Origin: Hyphomicrobium sp.
Lineage (GTDB): Bacteria; Pseudomonadota; Alphaproteobacteria; Rhizobiales; Hyphomicrobiaceae
Assembly (NCBI GenBank): GCA_022844105.1
Contig: JALHMJ010000006.1
Span: 1-54,009, forward strand
Direction of reading: 5' to 3'
DNA length: 54,009 nt
This document shows positions 9,064 through 18,132 of the stretch, in pieces. Position 1 is the first letter of the stretch; every line of letters starts with the position of its first letter. Both the position numbers and the translations under genes were made by a program. The notes under the pieces were generated by a model. The model did not search any database and was not told the origin of the DNA. It worked only from the letters and a program-made list of their open reading frames with translations.

Positions 9064-9078
9064 TGATCTCGTAGATCA
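9064..9078. promoter_or_regulatory. Palindrome in the divergent lipid-gene promoter region
   Basis: TGATCT-CGT-AGATCA is a perfect 6+6 palindrome in the 122 bases between the divergent DUF1295 and flavoprotein genes. It lies 29 bases before the GTG start of the flavoprotein. TGATC also resembles the -35 element used by ChrR-controlled ECF sigma factors, but I find no matching -10 at the right distance on either strand. An operator is the simpler reading. Confidence 0.3.
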
Positions 9079-9106
9079 ACATAACAGCTGGTGGGGGCGA
9101 AAGAGC

Positions 9107-10360
9107 GTGACGCGAATTGCAGTCGTCGGGGCGGGAATATCCGGCCTGGCATGTGCCGATATGCTGGCGCGCGACCATGATGTCGTGCTGTTTGAACGGG
9201 CATCGCGAGCGGGCGGGCATTCGCGGACGCTGACCGTGGCCCGCAGTGACGGCCCGCTCCCGGTTGACACAGGGTTTATTGTCTACAACGAAGTCAACTA
9301 TCCGCTCCTGACCAAGCTCTTCGCCGCGCTCGCGGTGCCCACGAAGCCCAGCGACATGTCATTTGGACTGCGGTACGGCGATGGCGAACTGGAGTTTTGC
9401 GCGAGTTCGCTTGCCGGGTTGTTTGCGCAAAAGAAAAACATAGTTTCACCGGCCTACCTTCGGATGCTGGCCGATATCATGCGGTTCTTTCGCTCGGCAA
9501 AGCTTGTTCTCAACGATCCCGGCGACCCAACGCTTGGCGAATTCATCGACCGGCTGGCACCTGGCGCGTGGTTCAAGGATCGTTTTCTGGTGCCCATGGG
9601 CGCGGCGATCTGGAGTACGCCGCCGCACCAGATGCTGGCGTTTCCGGCCAAGACGTTTGTGCGGTTCTTCGAGAACCATGGACTTTTGTCCGTCAATGGG
9701 CATCATCCCTGGCGGACTGTCGATGGGGGCAGCGAGCAGTATGTGCGCCGGTTAACCGACCGGCTTGGTGCTCGTGTCAGGACAGGGGCGGGAATCGAGA
9801 CGGTTCGCGCGGCACAAGGTGGGTTCGAAGTCGTGGCGGGTACGGGGGAACGGCAGCACTTCGACGAGGTCGTCCTGGCCGCGCACGCCGACACTTCCCT
9901 CGCGATGATTGCGGACCCCACTCCGCAAGAGCGGCGCGTGCTGGGCGCTTTCCAATTTCGCGACAACGAGGCCGTCCTGCACACCGACGCGCGGCTCATG
10001 CCACAGTCGAAGGCGGCCTGGGCGAGCTGGGTTTATGCAGCCCGCGGTTCGGATACCGACAATGAAGTATCCGTCACCTACTGGATGAACAAGTTGCAGA
10101 GCCTGCCGGGTGCGGACGTGTTCGTCAGCCTCAATCCCGATCGCGAACCCGATGCGGCCAAAGTCATTGATCGCCATGTTTTCCGGCATCCCATTTTTTC
10201 GCGCGAGGCCGTCGCGGCACAGGCGGAGGTCCCATCGATCCAGGGGCAGCGCGGGCTTTGGTTCTGCGGCGCCTGGCAGCGCAACGGATTTCACGAAGAC
10301 GGTTTGTGGAGCGCTGTTCGCGTGGCCGAAGCGAAGGGAGTGACGATCCCATGGCTGTGA
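9107..10360 (+). CDS. FAD-dependent amine-oxidase-like protein (COG2907 type)
   Basis: A 417-residue flavoprotein. The N-terminal FAD motif is RIAVVGAGISGLACADMLA, followed by the second signature RAGGHSRTL and the conserved VDTGFIVYNEVNYP. The C-terminus has LWFCGAWQRNGFHEDGLWSA, which closes the FAD site in this family. These proteins travel with DUF1365 and Cfa genes and are thought to oxidise or desaturate modified lipid chains; the exact reaction is not shown here. The GTG at 9107 has a purine-rich GGGGGCGAAAG upstream and fits the motif distance better than the open frame from 9005. Its last 10 bases overlap the DUF1365 gene. Confidence 0.85.
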   Translation: MTRIAVVGAGISGLACADMLARDHDVVLFERASRAGGHSRTLTVARSDGPLPVDTGFIVYNEVNYPLLTKLFAALAVPTKPSDMSFGLRYGDGELEFCASSLAGLFAQKKNIVSPAYLRMLADIMRFFRSAKLVLNDPGDPTLGEFIDRLAPGAWFKDRFLVPMGAAIWSTPPHQMLAFPAKTFVRFFENHGLLSVNGHHPWRTVDGGSEQYVRRLTDRLGARVRTGAGIETVRAAQGGFEVVAGTGERQHFDEVVLAAHADTSLAMIADPTPQERRVLGAFQFRDNEAVLHTDARLMPQSKAAWASWVYAARGSDTDNEVSVTYWMNKLQSLPGADVFVSLNPDREPDAAKVIDRHVFRHPIFSREAVAAQAEVPSIQGQRGLWFCGAWQRNGFHEDGLWSAVRVAEAKGVTIPWL

Positions 10361-11190
10361 CAAACGCCAATTCCGCGACTGCGCCTGAGCCGATCGCTCG
10401 CGGGCTTCTTGAGGCGCGGATCACCCATGCGCGCTTCTCGCCAAAGCCATATACGTTGGCGCATGACCTGACCTATCTGCATGTGCCGATCGAGGCGTTG
10501 CCGCGTCTGAAGCGGCGCTTTCTCAATCGCAACGGATGGGGGCTCTTCGCCCTCAACGACCGTGACTACGGGGATGGCGGCGCCGACGTCAACGACTGGC
10601 TGAAGTCCGCCTTCGCCGAGGTGGGGGCCAGGGTGCCCGACGGCGAAGTGACGCTTCTAACGCTACCTCGCGTGCTTGGCTTCGGGTTCAATCCGGTCAG
10701 CTTCTGGCTCTGCCATGACGGTTCGGGCGCTCTGATCGCGGTGCTGGCGGAAGTGAACAACACCTTCGGCGAGCGGCACTGCTACCTGTGCCGCAAACTG
10801 AACGGATCGGCGATTGGATCTGACGATGATCTCGTGGCCGAAAAGGTGTTCCACGTTTCTCCGTTCCTTCCCGTCGACGGGGAATATCGCTTTCGCTTCG
10901 TCGAGAGGGACAACCGCGTATCGATAAAAATCGATCTTCACCGGGACGGCGCGCGGGTTCTGTCGGCAACGATCGCAGGTCGGCTATCCGACCTTACCTC
11001 GGCGGCGCTCTGGCGCAGCTTCATGCGTCATCCCTTCCCGACGTTGCAGGTGGTCCTGCTGATCCACTATCACGCAGTGCGCCTCTACCTGAGGGGTCAC
11101 AAACTCTTTGCCAAGCCAGAAGCCCCCGATCACCTCGTGACGCCGTCACTTAGTGGTCGGACCCACGCCATTACGCCGGAGCAGACATGA
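10351..11190 (+). CDS. DUF1365 family protein
   Basis: A 279-residue protein of the DUF1365 family. Recognisable segments are ARITHARFSPKPYTLAHDL near the N-terminus, the LPRVLGFGFNPVSFWLCHD motif, EVNNTFGERHCYL, and FHVSPFLPVDGEYRF. The family has no established reaction but almost always neighbours an amine-oxidase-like flavoprotein and a cyclopropane synthase. The start at 10351 lies inside the flavoprotein gene (10-base overlap), and its stop overlaps the start of the next gene by ATGA. The three genes therefore form a tight operon. Confidence 0.85.
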   Translation: MAVTNANSATAPEPIARGLLEARITHARFSPKPYTLAHDLTYLHVPIEALPRLKRRFLNRNGWGLFALNDRDYGDGGADVNDWLKSAFAEVGARVPDGEVTLLTLPRVLGFGFNPVSFWLCHDGSGALIAVLAEVNNTFGERHCYLCRKLNGSAIGSDDDLVAEKVFHVSPFLPVDGEYRFRFVERDNRVSIKIDLHRDGARVLSATIAGRLSDLTSAALWRSFMRHPFPTLQVVLLIHYHAVRLYLRGHKLFAKPEAPDHLVTPSLSGRTHAITPEQT

Positions 11191-12359
11191 CCACGATCCC
11201 CTATCTCGGCCAGAAAGCCTTGCGCGTCCTCGAAAGCGCAACGCGCATCGGAACGCTGACCGTCATCACTCCGGAGGGCGAGGAACGGACATTTGTCGGC
11301 GCCGAGGCAGGGCCGCATGGGATCATTCACGTCAAGGACTGGCGGACAATCAACGCTTCGCTTGCAGAGGGCGATATCGGTCTGGGCAATGCCTACATGG
11401 CGGGCTGGTGGGACAGCCCGGACCTGGAAGAACTCCTGAAAGTTTTGATGCTGAACATGGATGGGCTCGGCCGCCTTGCGTGGGGTTCGTACCTGCATCG
11501 AATCCGATCGGTGCTACTGGAGTGGTTCTTCCGGCGGAACTCGGTGAAGGGTTCGCAGCGCAACATCATGGCGCACTACGACGTCGGCAACGATTTCTAT
11601 TCGCGCTGGCTCGACCCGACGATGACCTACTCGAGCGCGATCTTTTCCGCTCCCGACACGGACCTGGAAACCGCGCAGAAGGCAAAGTACACGCGGATCC
11701 TCGACCGACTTGGCGACACGCCGGGCAAAGTTCTGGAAATCGGCTGTGGCTGGGGCGGCTTCACGGAAGCAGCCGTCCATCAGGGACATGACGTGACGGC
11801 GCTGACGATCTCGCCACGCCAACACGACTACGCCAAAACGCGCGTCGGCAACGCGGCCGAAATCAAATTGCAGGATTATCGCAAGCAGGCCGGGACGTTC
11901 TCGTCCATCGTTTCGATTGAAATGTTCGAAGCTGTCGGCGAAACGTACTGGCCAACCTACTTCCAGACACTGCGGGAGCGGCTGACGTCGAACGGTGTCG
12001 CGGTCATTCAGACGATCAGCATCAGCGAGCAATTGTTTCCAAGTTACCGGACGTCGAGCGATTACATCCGCCATCATATTTTTCCGGGCGGGATGCTGCC
12101 GTCGGTGACGCGGTTCAAGCAAGAGTCGGAGCGGGCGGGTTTGGCGGTGCGCGACGTCTTCTCATTCGGTCAGTGCTACGCGCGCACATGCCGCGAATGG
12201 CTCGACCGGTTCGATGCGGCTCTGCCCGACATCCGGGCACTTGGCTACGAAGAAGGTTTTCTGCGCGGCTGGCGGCTCTATCTGGCCATGTGCGCGGGCG
12301 CCTTCGCGATCGGACGCACGGACGTGCATCAGTTCGAGTTGGTGCCGGCGCGGCGGTAG
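11187..12359 (+). CDS. Cyclopropane-fatty-acyl-phospholipid synthase (second copy)
   Basis: A 390-residue enzyme of full Cfa length. It transfers a methylene from SAM to double bonds of phospholipid acyl chains at the membrane. The N-terminal half is the lipid-binding region (GNAYMAGWWDSPDLEELLKV). Then come MAHYDVGNDFYSRWLDPTMT, the SAM motif VLEIGCGWGGFTEAAV, SIEMFEAVGETYWPTYF and HHIFPGGMLPS, all characteristic of Cfa. Position in an operon with flavoprotein and DUF1365 genes fits the lipid-modification locus. It converges on the HAD-IIA gene with a 2-base gap. Confidence 0.92.
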   Translation: MTTIPYLGQKALRVLESATRIGTLTVITPEGEERTFVGAEAGPHGIIHVKDWRTINASLAEGDIGLGNAYMAGWWDSPDLEELLKVLMLNMDGLGRLAWGSYLHRIRSVLLEWFFRRNSVKGSQRNIMAHYDVGNDFYSRWLDPTMTYSSAIFSAPDTDLETAQKAKYTRILDRLGDTPGKVLEIGCGWGGFTEAAVHQGHDVTALTISPRQHDYAKTRVGNAAEIKLQDYRKQAGTFSSIVSIEMFEAVGETYWPTYFQTLRERLTSNGVAVIQTISISEQLFPSYRTSSDYIRHHIFPGGMLPSVTRFKQESERAGLAVRDVFSFGQCYARTCREWLDRFDAALPDIRALGYEEGFLRGWRLYLAMCAGAFAIGRTDVHQFELVPARR

Positions 12360-12361
12360 CC

Positions 12362-13231
12362 TTACGGCCAAGCCAGGCCATTCATCGCGGCGATGGGACG
12401 TTGCGCAATCTGCGAAAAAATTGCCTCGATACTCGCTTCATCGATGCGGCCGCCTGGGCCGGCGTGGACGCCGCTCGCAACATAGACGCACGCAATGCCG
12501 GCGGCCGCGGCCCCTTCGATGTCGGTGCCGATGCCATCGCCGATCGCCAGGACTTCATCACGAGTGACCGGCTCCGCGCGCAAGGCTGTAAGTCGTTCGA
12601 AGGCTAAATCGTAGACCGGCACATAGGGTTTGCCCGCGTACGCGACAGGGCCGCCGATATCCTCGAATGCTTTGGCCAACGCTCCGGCGCAATAGATGAT
12701 CCGGCCGCCGCGCTCGACGGTGATATCGGGATTGGCACAGATCATGTCCACGCCGCGCTTTTGTAGAAGCGCCAGGATCTCGACGTACGTTTCCGGCGTC
12801 TCGGTCTCGTCGTTGAAGAGACCGGTGCAGACCACGGTCTCAGCCTTTTGCAATGGCACCGGCAGCGCGGCCCCATCGAAGAGAGCGACATCGCGCTGCG
12901 GACCGATGTGCCCGATGGCGCGGCCTGCCGCGGCTGCGCGCATGATCAAGTCGCGCGACGCATCACCTGAGGTCAAGATGGTGTCGTAGGCTGCTTTCGG
13001 CACGCCAATTCGCTCCAACTGCTCGGCGACGGAGGCGGCAGGGCGCGGTGCATTCGACAGAAGGAGAACCGTTCCACCCTTGGCGCGGAATTTCGCGCAA
13101 GCAGCGGCAGCCCGAAGATACGGCGTCACCCCATTGTGCATGACGCCCCAGATATCGACCAGCCACGCCTTGCGGCCAGCGCCGGGAGTTTCAATCGACG
13201 ACAGGATCGGAATGGGGGACGGGTTTTGCAT
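12362..13231 (-). CDS. HAD-IIA family hydrolase (TIGR01459-like)
   Basis: A 289-residue HAD hydrolase related to NagD-type sugar and nucleotide phosphatases. Motif I is WLVDIWGVMHNG, where the second Asp of DxD is replaced by Trp, a normal feature of this subfamily. Motif II is VLLLSNAPRP, the Lys motif is YAGKPYVPVYD, and motif IV is LAIGDGIGTDIEGAAAAGI. The substrate is unknown. The start at 13231 (MQNPSP) excludes a Pro/Arg-rich upstream stretch. It lies downstream of the hemA terminator on the same strand, so it is a separate unit whose promoter must be in 13232-13376. Confidence 0.82.
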   Translation of the reverse strand: MQNPSPIPILSSIETPGAGRKAWLVDIWGVMHNGVTPYLRAAAACAKFRAKGGTVLLLSNAPRPAASVAEQLERIGVPKAAYDTILTSGDASRDLIMRAAAAGRAIGHIGPQRDVALFDGAALPVPLQKAETVVCTGLFNDETETPETYVEILALLQKRGVDMICANPDITVERGGRIIYCAGALAKAFEDIGGPVAYAGKPYVPVYDLAFERLTALRAEPVTRDEVLAIGDGIGTDIEGAAAAGIACVYVASGVHAGPGGRIDEASIEAIFSQIAQRPIAAMNGLAWP

Positions 13232-13376
13232 GACCCGTGGGTAGAGAACAGGCCGGTGGGGATCAAGGGGCAGGATGTCCCGGTCGGCCGAACGTTGCGG
13301 CTTCGAAGCGGCAAAGTGTGCCGGCGACGCAGGGGCAGGCTGTCTCACTGACGCTCATGAAGGGGGATCGATGGCC

Positions 13377-13405
13377 AAAAAAACCGCCGCGGAGTACCGC
13401 GGCGG
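13377..13405 (-). terminator. Intrinsic terminator of hemA and the bch-puh run
   Basis: On the minus strand a 9-bp perfect GC stem (CCGCCGCGG, loop TACT, CCGCGGCGG) is followed directly by seven T residues. It begins 32 bases after the hemA stop. It cleanly ends the long minus-strand transcription unit and separates it from the HAD-IIA gene. Confidence 0.85.
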
Positions 13406-13436
13406 CTTTGAGGGCAGGATCAACGTGACGGCGTTA

Positions 13437-14669
13437 TTATTCGGCGGCGAGGCGGACATACTTGCCGTTCGCCATCGGACACGCGTTCCAAAGATCGCTG
13501 AGTGCAGCAACGAGCACCGACATCTGCTGGTCACTGTGCAGCGGACCCGGTGTCAGGCGCATGCGTTCGGTCCCTTTCGGAACCGTTGGATAGTTGATCG
13601 GTTGCACGTAAATTCCGTGATGGTTGAGAAGGGTGTCGGTGACGGCCTTGCAGTGCACGGGATCGCCGACCATCACGGGAACGATGTGGCTCGGATTGGC
13701 CATGAAGGGAATGTTGGCCTCTTTCAATCTTGTCTTCAGCGTCTTGGCCCGTTCCTGGTGACGTTCGCGCTCGGCATTGCTGGCTTTGAGGTGCCGCATG
13801 CTGGCCAGTGCGCCGGCGGTTATGGCCGGCGCCAGCGACGTGGAGAAAATGAAGCCGGAGGCGAACGAGCGGATCGCATCGCAGATGTCGCGCTTGGCAG
13901 CTATGTAGCCGCCCATGACGCCAAATCCCTTGGCGAGCGTGCCGTTGATGATGTCGATGCGGTCCATCAGACCTTCACGCTCCGCGATGCCGCCGCCGCG
14001 CGGACCGTAGAGCCCAACGGCGTGGACTTCGTCGAGATAGGTCATAGCGCCGTACTTCTTGGCCAGATCGCAAATTGCGGCCATCGGAGCAATATGGCCG
14101 TCCATGGAGTAGACGCTCTCGAACACGATCAGCTTGGGGGCGCCGACGGGCGCCTGTCGCAGCTTCCTTTCAAGGTCTTCCACGTCGTTGTGGCGGAAGA
14201 TCTTTTTTGGGCCGTTGCCGTGACGGATACCCTCAATCATCGAAGCGTGGTTCTTTTCGTCGGAGAAGACGATAATGCCGGGTATCAGGCGCTGCAGCGT
14301 GGACAGGGTCGCTTCGTTGGCGACATAGGCCGACGTGAAGAGAAGTGCGGACTGCTTGCCATGCAGGTCGGCAATTTCTTGCTCGAGTTCGACGTGATAG
14401 CGCGTGGTGCCCGAAATGTTCCGCGTGCCACCCGAACCAGCGCCTGCTTCGTCAATCGCCTGATGCATGGCGGCTAGGACCACCGGATGCTGGCCCATGC
14501 CGAGATAGTCGTTCGAGCACCAGACCGTGATCGGGCGCGCTCCGGCATCGGTGTGGTGCACCGCTGTCGGGAAGGATCCACACTGCCGCTTGATGTCCGC
14601 GAAGACGCGGTAGCGACCCTCGGCCTTGAGGCCGTCGAGCTGCTCGCGGAAGATCGACAGGTAATCCAT
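13437..14669 (-). CDS. hemA: 5-Aminolevulinate synthase
   Basis: A 410-residue PLP enzyme that condenses glycine and succinyl-CoA to 5-aminolevulinate, the committed step to haem and bacteriochlorophyll in alphaproteobacteria. Signatures are [33 protein letters not shown], the Asp-bearing [18 protein letters not shown], and the PLP-Lys motif [18 protein letters not shown] precedes the ATG closely. It lies 50 bases after puhE on the same strand with no terminator between, so it is probably the last gene of the bch-puh unit, which would tie precursor supply to pigment synthesis. Confidence 0.96.
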   Translation of the reverse strand: MDYLSIFREQLDGLKAEGRYRVFADIKRQCGSFPTAVHHTDAGARPITVWCSNDYLGMGQHPVVLAAMHQAIDEAGAGSGGTRNISGTTRYHVELEQEIADLHGKQSALLFTSAYVANEATLSTLQRLIPGIIVFSDEKNHASMIEGIRHGNGPKKIFRHNDVEDLERKLRQAPVGAPKLIVFESVYSMDGHIAPMAAICDLAKKYGAMTYLDEVHAVGLYGPRGGGIAEREGLMDRIDIINGTLAKGFGVMGGYIAAKRDICDAIRSFASGFIFSTSLAPAITAGALASMRHLKASNAERERHQERAKTLKTRLKEANIPFMANPSHIVPVMVGDPVHCKAVTDTLLNHHGIYVQPINYPTVPKGTERMRLTPGPLHSDQQMSVLVAALSDLWNACPMANGKYVRLAAE

Positions 14670-14719
14670 TTTGCTTCTCCGTTCTTATGCTGTCGGTCGG
14701 TTGTTTCGATGTAATCGGT

Positions 14720-15592
14720 CTAGAAGAGTGTCGCGCTGACGGGTTGCGGCGGGTCGGGCTGTATTGGCACGGCGGTACGTGCATGGGCATGTGCTGTCGG
14801 CTGCGGGTCTGCGTCGGTCTCACGTGACCAAAGCCCCCATGACCAAAGCGAAGCGGATGGAAGCGGGACGACAAGGAACCAATGCTCGATTAGAGCCAGT
14901 GCCATCAAGGTTGCCAGGAACGTGAAACCGATCGTATCGAACGCCGTTACGGAATTGCCTGCCTGCGTGATCAACAGCCACGTCGCGATGGTCGACAACG
15001 TGACGGAGACCGGGAACAGCAAATTCATAGAGCGCCGGCAAAAATACGTTTTGAGGTAGGTCAGGTGCGCGGGAAGAAATTCTTCCGTCAGGTTCGGCAC
15101 GCCGAGATAAACGTTCAACTTGGCGCTGATGCGCATGACCCAAAGAATGACGAAGGTCCACAAACCGACTTCGTTCGGCTGACCCGCAAGCATCACGGCC
15201 AGGATGGCGACCGTCAGAAGAATCGCCGCTTCGTGGTAGATCAGCGTTTCAACGGCCGGCAAAAGTCCCGCACGTCCACGGACGCGGCGCGGAGCCTCGG
15301 TGGTGCGGGGACCCGTCACCACTCCGGTCAGGAAGCTCATCTCATGCCAGCCCCAGACCAGGAGCGCGGCTAGAAACGCGATGTAGGCGGCGGCCGGCGA
15401 GGTGTCGCCGGCCGTCTGCCAAAGTGTGACCAGCGCACCCAGGCCAACCACCGTTGCCACGGTCATTGACCAGCGCACTGTCGTCCGCGGCAGCCCGACG
15501 AGCCACAGCACCGCACCGGTGAGGAACCACCAGGCGAATAGAACGAAGAGAACAGGCAAGCCATACTGCAACAATGAAAGGCCCTCGAGCAC
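14720..15592 (-). CDS. puhE: Photosynthetic complex assembly protein PuhE
   Basis: A 290-residue polytopic membrane protein with about seven or eight hydrophobic segments. Family segments include LLVWGWHEMSFLTGVVTGPR, LIYHEAAILLTV and VMRISAKLNVYLGVPNL, where EFLP and HLTYLKTYF follow. PuhE affects reaction-centre and antenna assembly or BChl supply in Rhodobacter, but its mechanism is not known. Its place right after acsF and near puhABC supports the call. The last 30 residues are a Pro/Ala-rich tail that may be disordered. Confidence 0.9.
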   Translation of the reverse strand: MLEGLSLLQYGLPVLFVLFAWWFLTGAVLWLVGLPRTTVRWSMTVATVVGLGALVTLWQTAGDTSPAAAYIAFLAALLVWGWHEMSFLTGVVTGPRTTEAPRRVRGRAGLLPAVETLIYHEAAILLTVAILAVMLAGQPNEVGLWTFVILWVMRISAKLNVYLGVPNLTEEFLPAHLTYLKTYFCRRSMNLLFPVSVTLSTIATWLLITQAGNSVTAFDTIGFTFLATLMALALIEHWFLVVPLPSASLWSWGLWSRETDADPQPTAHAHARTAVPIQPDPPQPVSATLF

Positions 15593-15597
15593 GACGG

Positions 15598-16665
15598 TTA
15601 CCAGATGGGTTCGAGCCGGATCTGCTGCGGGAGCGGATTGTCCCGCGCCTTTAACAGATAGAGGCTTGCAAATGTCGTGACGGCGGAAGCGCCGAGGCCG
15701 AAGCGGCGCAGGCGGGCGGCGATCCCCGTCTTGCCCTCGATTGCGCCGAGCTTGTCATTAATGACGCGCAGTTTCTCGAGACCCTTCAGGAATTTCGGAT
15801 TGTCGATATCGAGTTCGACCGGGAATACCTGACGCGCAATTTCCGACGTGAGGCGGAAAACCTGCATGTCGTACTCGGTCGGGTCAATGCCGATCGCCTT
15901 GTGGAACTCCGGACGGGCGTGGTCGCGAACGTACATAGTGGAGTAAACCGCGAGCACGAAAAAGCGCACCCAGAGCTTGTTCACGCCTTCGAGCAGATGC
16001 GGATTGGCGCGCATCAACAGGGCGAACGCCTCTCCGTGGCGGAACTCGTCGTTGCACCACTTTTCGAACCACTTGAAGATCGGGTGGAAGCGCTTGTCGG
16101 GATGCCGCTCAAGGTGGCGGAAAATGGTGATGTAGCGGGCGTAGCCAATCTTCTCCGACAGGTATGTGGCGTAGAAGATGAACTTCGGCCGGAAGAAGGT
16201 GTACTTCTTCGCCTTTGTGAGGAACCCAAGGTCGATGCCGATGTCGAAATCGCGCAGTGTATCGTTGATGAACCCGGCGTGGCGGGCTTCATCACGGCTC
16301 ATGAACTTGAACAGCTCCACGAGGTCCTTGTTCTTGCCGCGCTTCTTCATTTCCGCGTAGAGAACGCAACCGGAAAACTCCGACGTCAGGGAGCTGACGA
16401 GGAAATCGATGAACTCCTTGCGCAAGCCTTCCGGCAATGCATTGAGATCGAAATCGTCCCAGGCTTCGGTGCGGCGGAAATGCCCACGATTTGTGTCGGC
16501 CTTCATCTCGGCGAGCAGCGCATCCCACTCGACGCGCAGTGACGACACATCGATGCGATCGAGTTCGTCAAAGTCGGTCGTGTAAAAGCGCGGGCTAAGC
16601 AGGGTTTCGCTGGCGGCGGCGGCCGTCGTTTCATTGGGCGCGCGGGCGAATGTTTCGATGGTCAT
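15598..16665 (-). CDS. acsF: Mg-protoporphyrin IX monomethyl ester oxidative cyclase
   Basis: A 355-residue diiron enzyme that forms the isocyclic ring E with O2. The metal-site motifs are [27 protein letters not shown] and [11 protein letters not shown], giving the Glu and Glu-x-x-His ligands. [15 protein letters not shown] near the N-terminus is also conserved. It shares ATGA with the preceding orf101 and is 5 bases from puhE. No anaerobic cyclase (bchE) occurs in the window, so pigment synthesis encoded here depends on oxygen unless bchE lies elsewhere. Confidence 0.96.
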   Translation of the reverse strand: MTIETFARAPNETTAAAASETLLSPRFYTTDFDELDRIDVSSLRVEWDALLAEMKADTNRGHFRRTEAWDDFDLNALPEGLRKEFIDFLVSSLTSEFSGCVLYAEMKKRGKNKDLVELFKFMSRDEARHAGFINDTLRDFDIGIDLGFLTKAKKYTFFRPKFIFYATYLSEKIGYARYITIFRHLERHPDKRFHPIFKWFEKWCNDEFRHGEAFALLMRANPHLLEGVNKLWVRFFVLAVYSTMYVRDHARPEFHKAIGIDPTEYDMQVFRLTSEIARQVFPVELDIDNPKFLKGLEKLRVINDKLGAIEGKTGIAARLRRFGLGASAVTTFASLYLLKARDNPLPQQIRLEPIW

Positions 16666-16967
16666 AGTTTTCTCCCCGAAGAAAAACTCACTTCGTAGAG
16701 TTCGGTGAACTCGAGGCGGGCTGAAATCTTGGTCATCAGGCGTTCGATCGGCGACGCACGCGTCACCGTTGCCTTGCGTTGCAAGACAACCTTTTCGCCG
16801 TAGGGAACGCGAATGGGATCGCCGTGAACCTGGACCTCGTCGCCGGCTTCCACCGGCGTCGTGCCGTGCAAGTCGACATGCGCATGCAGACTTTCAAACG
16901 TATTTTCAATTTCAATCGTGCAGTTCACCACCTCAGGCGGTGGGCCTCGAAAAACTGACAGCATCAT
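16662..16967 (-). CDS. Conserved PGC protein between puhC and acsF, function unknown
   Basis: A 101-residue soluble-looking protein with no signal peptide or membrane segment. It is rich in short beta-strand patterns: [20 protein letters not shown], then [20 protein letters not shown], then a C-terminal helix with [19 protein letters not shown] small uncharacterised ORF occupies this slot in several purple-bacterial clusters. The start codons 16967 and 16964 are adjacent (MM). It overlaps puhC upstream and acsF downstream by ATGA, so it is strictly co-translated with both. Coupling to acsF suggests a helper for the cyclase or for complex assembly, but this is inference. Confidence 0.75.
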   Translation of the reverse strand: MMLSVFRGPPPEVVNCTIEIENTFESLHAHVDLHGTTPVEAGDEVQVHGDPIRVPYGEKVVLQRKATVTRASPIERLMTKISARLEFTELYEVSFSSGRKL

Positions 16968-17425
16968 GGTGTCGTACTCCCCATGGCGAGAAATTGTTCG
17001 AAGGATTTTCTGTTCATCGCTCCGAACGCGTTCAACATGACGACCTCGCCAGTCGCCAAGTCGGTCAGGCTTAAAGTGTCGTCGGCGTGCAGGGCCAAGC
17101 GGAACGGCACGTCGGCAGTGGTTCCGAGTACGGTGCGGTCGCGAGCCATGCTACGCATGACGACGCGGACAAATCCGTCGTGACCCGGTTTTAGTGCGGC
17201 AAGTTCCGTGTTGAGGCGGGCATCAACGACGCCCACCGATCCATCAGGCAGGTCCTTGAAAAAGAGTTCGCGCGATTGAGTGATTGGCGCGTACTCCACG
17301 CGTGTGGCGCCGAAATCCCAAAGCTTGGCCGACAGGGCGAAGAGGATCGACATGCCGATCAGAGCAGCTGCTGCAATCAGCACGCTTCTGGGAAAGGGTT
17401 TTACGTCGATGGCTTCTTCGTGCAC
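16964..17425 (-). CDS. puhC: Photosynthetic complex assembly protein PuhC
   Basis: A 153-residue protein with one N-terminal membrane anchor (SVLIAAAALIGMSILFALSA) and a periplasmic domain. Typical segments are ITQSRELFFKDLPDGSVGVV, GHDGFVRVVMRSMARDR and FRLALHADDTLSLTDLATGE. In Rhodobacter PuhC is needed for normal levels of the reaction centre/LH1 complex. It lies between puhB (35-base gap) and orf101 (ATGA overlap). Confidence 0.93.
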   Translation of the reverse strand: MHEEAIDVKPFPRSVLIAAAALIGMSILFALSAKLWDFGATRVEYAPITQSRELFFKDLPDGSVGVVDARLNTELAALKPGHDGFVRVVMRSMARDRTVLGTTADVPFRLALHADDTLSLTDLATGEVVMLNAFGAMNRKSFEQFLAMGSTTP

Positions 17426-17460
17426 GAGGCTACTCCTTTAGTTTCTCATCCTTCAGTTTT

Positions 17461-18132
17461 TCAGGCCACAGCGGTGGCCGCGCCACGAGGCGCCGACACC
17501 GGTTCCGCGGGACGAGTGGCCGCCGTGGGTCGTGTCGCTTTCTCCGGAGATCCGACAGCCGCATGCAGCGACCGCGATAGGAGTGCAGCAACGTTCTGAG
17601 CGTCCGGCACCGACCGCAACTGCGGCTGCGGTTTGCGCAGATGCCAGGGGCGTGTGTTCGGCCACAGGTGAAGATATGTCAGCTTACCGAGGCTGTCGAC
17701 ACCGAGCGCGATATCACCCGAGCCGTCAGACCGGAGGGCGACATCGGCGCTTTGGATTGCCTTGAACGGGATGTTGACTGTTATCGGCAACGCCACGCCG
17801 AACCGCATCATTACACGCCGGCTCGTGATCGAGTAAATCGTCGTGCGAGCGATGAAACGGGCGAGCAGGGCGAGGATCGCCAAGGCGGCCGCGGCCATTC
17901 CGGCGAGCGGAATGCTGTCGACGGCGATCTGCGAAAGCGTGTGCCCGTCGTAGAGGCCAGCGAGCAACCGCCAAGACATGAGCGCGGCGAAGTAGACCGC
18001 GACCAGATCGATGTGTAGCACCCGGCGGGCGACCGACGGAGCCGAAGGCGAACCCTGCCAAAGAAGCTGTTCGCCCTCCGGCAGGTTCGCGGGCAGCCCG
18101 GGAATGGGCTCGAAATCGAAATCGTCACTCAC
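17461..18132 (-). CDS. puhB: Photosynthetic complex assembly protein PuhB
   Basis: A 223-residue membrane protein with a PH-like domain. The N-terminus EPIPGLPANLPEGEQLLWQG is a PuhB hallmark. Two or three hydrophobic segments follow (about residues 43-60 and 75-95), then TIYSITSRRVMMRFGVALP and a Pro/Ala-rich tail. PuhB assists reaction-centre assembly. Its start overlaps the puhA stop by ATGA, giving co-translation with the H subunit. Confidence 0.93.
   Translation of the reverse strand: MSDDFDFEPIPGLPANLPEGEQLLWQGSPSAPSVARRVLHIDLVAVYFAALMSWRLLAGLYDGHTLSQIAVDSIPLAGMAAAALAILALLARFIARTTIYSITSRRVMMRFGVALPITVNIPFKAIQSADVALRSDGSGDIALGVDSLGKLTYLHLWPNTRPWHLRKPQPQLRSVPDAQNVAALLSRSLHAAVGSPEKATRPTAATRPAEPVSAPRGAATAVA

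Noticed and set aside
12362-13231. Loss of a catalytic Asp in the HAD-IIA gene (VDIWGV)
   Set aside because: The DxW form of motif I is normal for the TIGR01459 subfamily and the other motifs are intact, so this is not a degenerate enzyme like the one at 35811.
13275-14477. Plus-strand ORF of 400 codons opposite hemA
   Set aside because: It is the complement of hemA, which has all the ALAS motifs; the ORF crosses the hemA terminator and has no recognisable domain.
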